From Hormiphora californensis (lineage: Eukaryota; Ctenophora; Tentaculata; Cydippida; Pleurobrachiidae), in assembly GCA_020137815.1 (NCBI GenBank), contig CM035362.1, positions 982,793 to 1,046,792 on the forward strand: 64,000 nucleotides of DNA, read 5' to 3'. A program made the position numbers and the translations under genes. The notes below the pieces were generated by a model. It was not told the DNA's origin. It saw nothing but the letters and a program-made list of their open reading frames with translations, and searched no databases. Each line of letters opens with the position of its first letter. Position 1 is the first letter of the stretch. This document shows positions 60,964 through 64,000 of the stretch, one piece after another.

Positions 60964-63820
60964 TAAAAGAAAGGTTGATGAACAAGTACGAACTGTTGTC
61001 ATCAGGAAATTAGAACATCCTCAGATCCAGCAACAATTCCCAATCTACTGCTGCCTGACCGGTCTTTGACCTGCAAAGTTCGTCTCGTGGAAATTGTCTA
61101 CCTTTATATCAGCTAGATAGGCCATCTACCATGTATCTACCATGAGATACAGCTGTATCTCATGGTAGATACATGGTAGATCTAGATCGCTGTATATAAA
61201 ACACAACTCAACACATTTATAATTGATGTTACCTGGTAACATCAATTATAAATGTAACTTACCACGATCTCTTTGGGGAACACATCTCTCTGTTGGGCTG
61301 AACTAAACTGCTCAAATTGTTATTTATGTTGTGCAGTAGGTACACGGTTATTACTCGGTGCAGTGGTGGTGTCCTGCTTGTTATTGCATCGCTAAGTGGG
61401 CGACATACCTCTTCTACCTCATTAACCTTGCACTACCACTAGTGACTACTTGCAGGGCGCCTAGCCTGGTTTACGATAGTATCACACCGTCCCGATCTCC
61501 TCTTGGAGCTGTACATGATGATGCACCGTGATTGTCAATTAGATTTAACCACTTCCCAGCTCCTACTGCCTCTCTATATCTTTCTTCCATTTGACCCTGC
61601 ACTTCTAGTGTCTGATATTTATTAAGTATGCTTATATGATTAACATAAAAGCATTTTACTACTGAGTGACTGGAGATGCAGTTGAACACAACTTTGCTAC
61701 AATTAACGTATCAAAAACTCATCTTTTTATCTGTTCCTGTACCAGAGTTCAGGTTTTAATTAGTAAAATGGACAGCCCTCGAGCATTCATGACTTCATTT
61801 CGCTTCTACAGTATTATAGTACCACCTATATATAAAATATTGCCAGTTATACGAGCTATTTTTATGTAAGCGGGCTATATTTTAGTTGCATTTTTATTTA
61901 GCAAACCAATACGTGCTGGTAGTTAGCAGTAGCAAGGGTTCATTGATACAGTTGTTGGTTTATTGCAATGCAACGGAGAGGAGAGAGAAGAGAGAAGAGA
62001 GAGATAAAGAGAGATAAAGAGAGAGAAAGAGCTATAGAATGCATTACATGCGGTTTCAATAACTTGTTGCAAGAAGACGTCTGCAGCACGTCGTCCGACT
62101 CTCTCTTGTTTCCCTATTCCTATTCTCTATCTCTCTCTCTCCGTCTCTCTCTCTCACACACTCTCTCTTCTCTCTCCCTCCCTCTCTCTCCCTCTCTCTC
62201 TCTATTCCCACGTGGTGGGCTCTGAAGCACTGGATTTGCTGGACACATGCTCTCTCACATACAATCTCCATGCGCATTACTATCCTTCGCATTCAATCCG
62301 TGTGTTATAGTTTGTAGGTACATGTATATCCAGACAGTTTCTCTGAATGTTAGTTTTTAGGTTCTACTAAATTCATTTAATTGCATTTTATATTGGTACA
62401 TTCACCCCTTTGGTTCCCAAAGTGCGCTCAGATTGGGCTAGCCTTGGCAGCGACGTGCCCAAGGACCATCACCCCCACCCAGTAACATCTCCCATTACAG
62501 ATGTAAAGCAAACATGACAACAAGTGGAGATGTTCGCATTGGTCGGGGGTTCGACTTTAAAGTCGGTGGACGTATGGAGGATTCCACATTTGAACGGGAA
62601 CACACGTTACTTGAGGTAAACTTGTGATGCATGATCCATTGATTTTGGTATGAAAGATGATTTTAATTTTATACTCGAAAAATTATATTTGATTCCAAAT
62701 AATCCTCTTCAATAATTTTAGTCCTCCCATTCTAACCACTCTCCCTCACCCTCAGCTGTGGAACCTGTACCGTAATGGGTACACATCGGATGAAGTCCTG
62801 AACCATATCTACATCCCAATTATAGTGATTGACAACTACAACGGTGGTAAGTCTAAAGTCGTTATATCCATCATGCAAAATGCCACCGGTGGCCGGTTTA
62901 TAAAACATTTGCAAGAGCGTCTGAAAAAAGGCAAAACCACGTGTCCCAACAACTTTTTACACAGGTCGTATCAAATGTAAATCGGAAACGTGTGGGGTTG
63001 ATGAGTCAATTATTGAGGAATTACGTGCACGATTTCATGATATAAAGGTACTTTTTCAGTTATACGTTGACGCGAACAATCTTTATGGAGAAGTTTTATT
63101 ATGTCAATTGTAAAGTATGATTGAGACTATCGTGATTAGAAATTAATAGTTAACATAACATGTTAACATTTCTCAGGAGCTAGAGTTGGCGAGAAGGGAA
63201 GCAGAAGAGTCAGAGAAGTACAACGAGCTACATGGGATACACAGGGGTGGAGGGGCCTCTAAATCTGCACTCTTCGAGTTTGCAGATGGTAGTACTCTGG
63301 GAGTGGGAGTGGGATCACCCAAGGCCCTCAGTCGGGAAGCTTCACTATTATCATTCAACAAAGGTATGTTTGGGTATAAAGCATTTCACTATTTCAATGA
63401 CTATAGCTTTTGTTGGTTGCTGGCTCGCTGAACTTTTAAAAAAAATTTAACGCGACGCTGATTCTGCTATAATTCTGCGAAGATTCTAGCTAACCCTGCA
63501 ACATAGACGGTGACTTGTTCAGGAATATCTTACAAAACTCCTCCGTGTCATCCACCAGTTCCAGTGGTCAAGACGTCCACCCTCAAACATCTTCCTCCGT
63601 TTCCGCTCCTCTGCGTGGTAGACGAACTGGTTTGGGAAATCTAGAAGTAGCTGCTCATGGTACTTTAGGTCGCCGAGGATCCCTGGATGGAATTTGTGAG
63701 GAAGGCGAAGAAAATGAAAGCGGGGAATCACGTCGTTATAGCAACGGCGAAAAGACAATTTTAGAGCAAATTAGTGAAGAGGTTTTCACTGAAGAAAGTG
63801 AGCTGGAGGACGAGGATTAG
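59994..63820 (+). CDS. uncharacterised acidic-tailed protein
   Basis: Six exons join in phase: 59994-60097, 62501-62615, 62756-62846, 62965-63047, 63177-63363 and 63507-63820, giving 297 aa. The first exon follows an acceptor (CCCTTTAG) five bases before the ATG, so either the 5' untranslated region is spliced or the protein extends upstream. Residues 1-34 are basic (MMRRTSVAIQKGYKKQ). The most protein-like part is residues 40-135 (GRGFDFKVGGRMEDSTFEREHTLLELWNLYRNGYTSDEVLNHIYIPIIVID, then SIIEELRARFHDIKELELARREAEE). The C-terminal third is Ser-rich and ends very acidic (EEVFTEESELEDED). I cannot name a family. Consistent phases across five introns argue for a genuine gene. Confidence 0.6.
60694..60894. 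repeat. imperfect inverted repeat in the first intron of the last gene
   Basis: GGGACCACGACCCTTGGTCA...CGCTCGACAAATATTGAA (60694-60736) recurs inverted at 60854-60894 with several mismatches, enclosing about 117 bp. Probably a degraded MITE; it abuts a (GA)n run. Confidence 0.6.
60900..60961. repeat. (GA)n simple repeat
   Basis: Pure GA run in the same intron. Confidence 0.9.
61124..61181. repeat. perfect 58-bp palindrome
   Basis: Arms of 29 bp are exact reverse complements with no loop, starting ATCTACCATGTATCTACC. The arm itself repeats the word ATCTACCATG. Confidence 0.95.
61213..61255. repeat. perfect 43-bp palindrome
   Basis: Arms of 21 bp (ACATTTATAATTGATGTTACC) are exact reverse complements around a single T, 31 bp from the preceding palindrome. 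Confidence 0.95.
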
Positions 63821-64000
63821 ATGATATGTCCTACAATCTGCATGAGCTGATGTTAGCTGTAGAAGTAATATTTAATTACTTGTTGTACTTGTGAAACTGT
63901 GGTGAAGCGTGTTAAAGTGGAGCATTTTGTGGGTTGGGGAATGTTTTGGGTACCCACTACCCGATATGATTATTTAGTATTTCTATTTTCTAACCAGTTT
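63821..64000. other. 3' flank of the last gene
   Basis: Nothing beyond probable 3' untranslated sequence; no canonical AATAAA before the window ends. Confidence 0.5.

Overview
The window is nuclear DNA from an intron-dense animal genome. Genes are split by short GT-AG introns, mostly below about 500 bp. PLXDC-like, TSC22-like, rhodopsin-type GPCR, meckelin and adiponectin-receptor genes together point to Metazoa. The compact gene spacing and heavy (GA/CT)n load would suit a sponge or another non-bilaterian, but that is inference. I joined exons by hand from splice sites, reading phase and remembered family motifs; no search or RNA evidence was available.

Layout. 1-5.2 kb: no gene, (GA)n-rich. 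5.2-11.8 kb: HSP10 (minus) and HSP60 (plus), head to head across a 405-bp shared promoter with heat-shock elements; these two proteins form the mitochondrial chaperonin. 12.2-18.5 kb: a 22-exon meckelin (TMEM67) gene, convergent with HSP60. 19.8-29.2 kb: a LAMTOR4-like Ragulator subunit whose last intron appears to contain the whole PYM1 gene on the same strand. The 5.5-kb third intron of PYM1 holds a 34-bp minisatellite invaded by a foldback element and a miniature LTR element. 29.4-31.5 kb: NKAPD1-like RS/KS-rich protein. 31.8-36.3 kb: a 368-aa tectonin-repeat protein with a broken GPCR on the opposite strand in its third intron. 37.0-39.9 kb: PLXDC-like receptor. 41.2 kb: small membrane-protein ORF. 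42.6-47.5 kb: TSC22-family protein with two tandem-repeat blocks in its introns. 49.9-51.1 kb: single-exon adiponectin receptor, followed by a 444-bp CTGT tetranucleotide array. 52.2-53.1 kb: unknown coiled-coil protein. 53.1-60 kb: mostly non-coding, with a large inverted repeat and a low-quality-looking homopolymer block. 60-63.8 kb: uncharacterised acidic-tailed protein, 297 aa as read.

The genes are unrelated housekeeping, ciliary, signalling and RNA-biology genes; only HSP10/HSP60 form an obvious functional pair. The main novelty lies in the non-coding architecture: the same-strand nesting of PYM1 in LAMTOR4, the minisatellite and its insertions, several TA-flanked foldback elements, and a pair of perfect palindromes near 61.1-61.3 kb.
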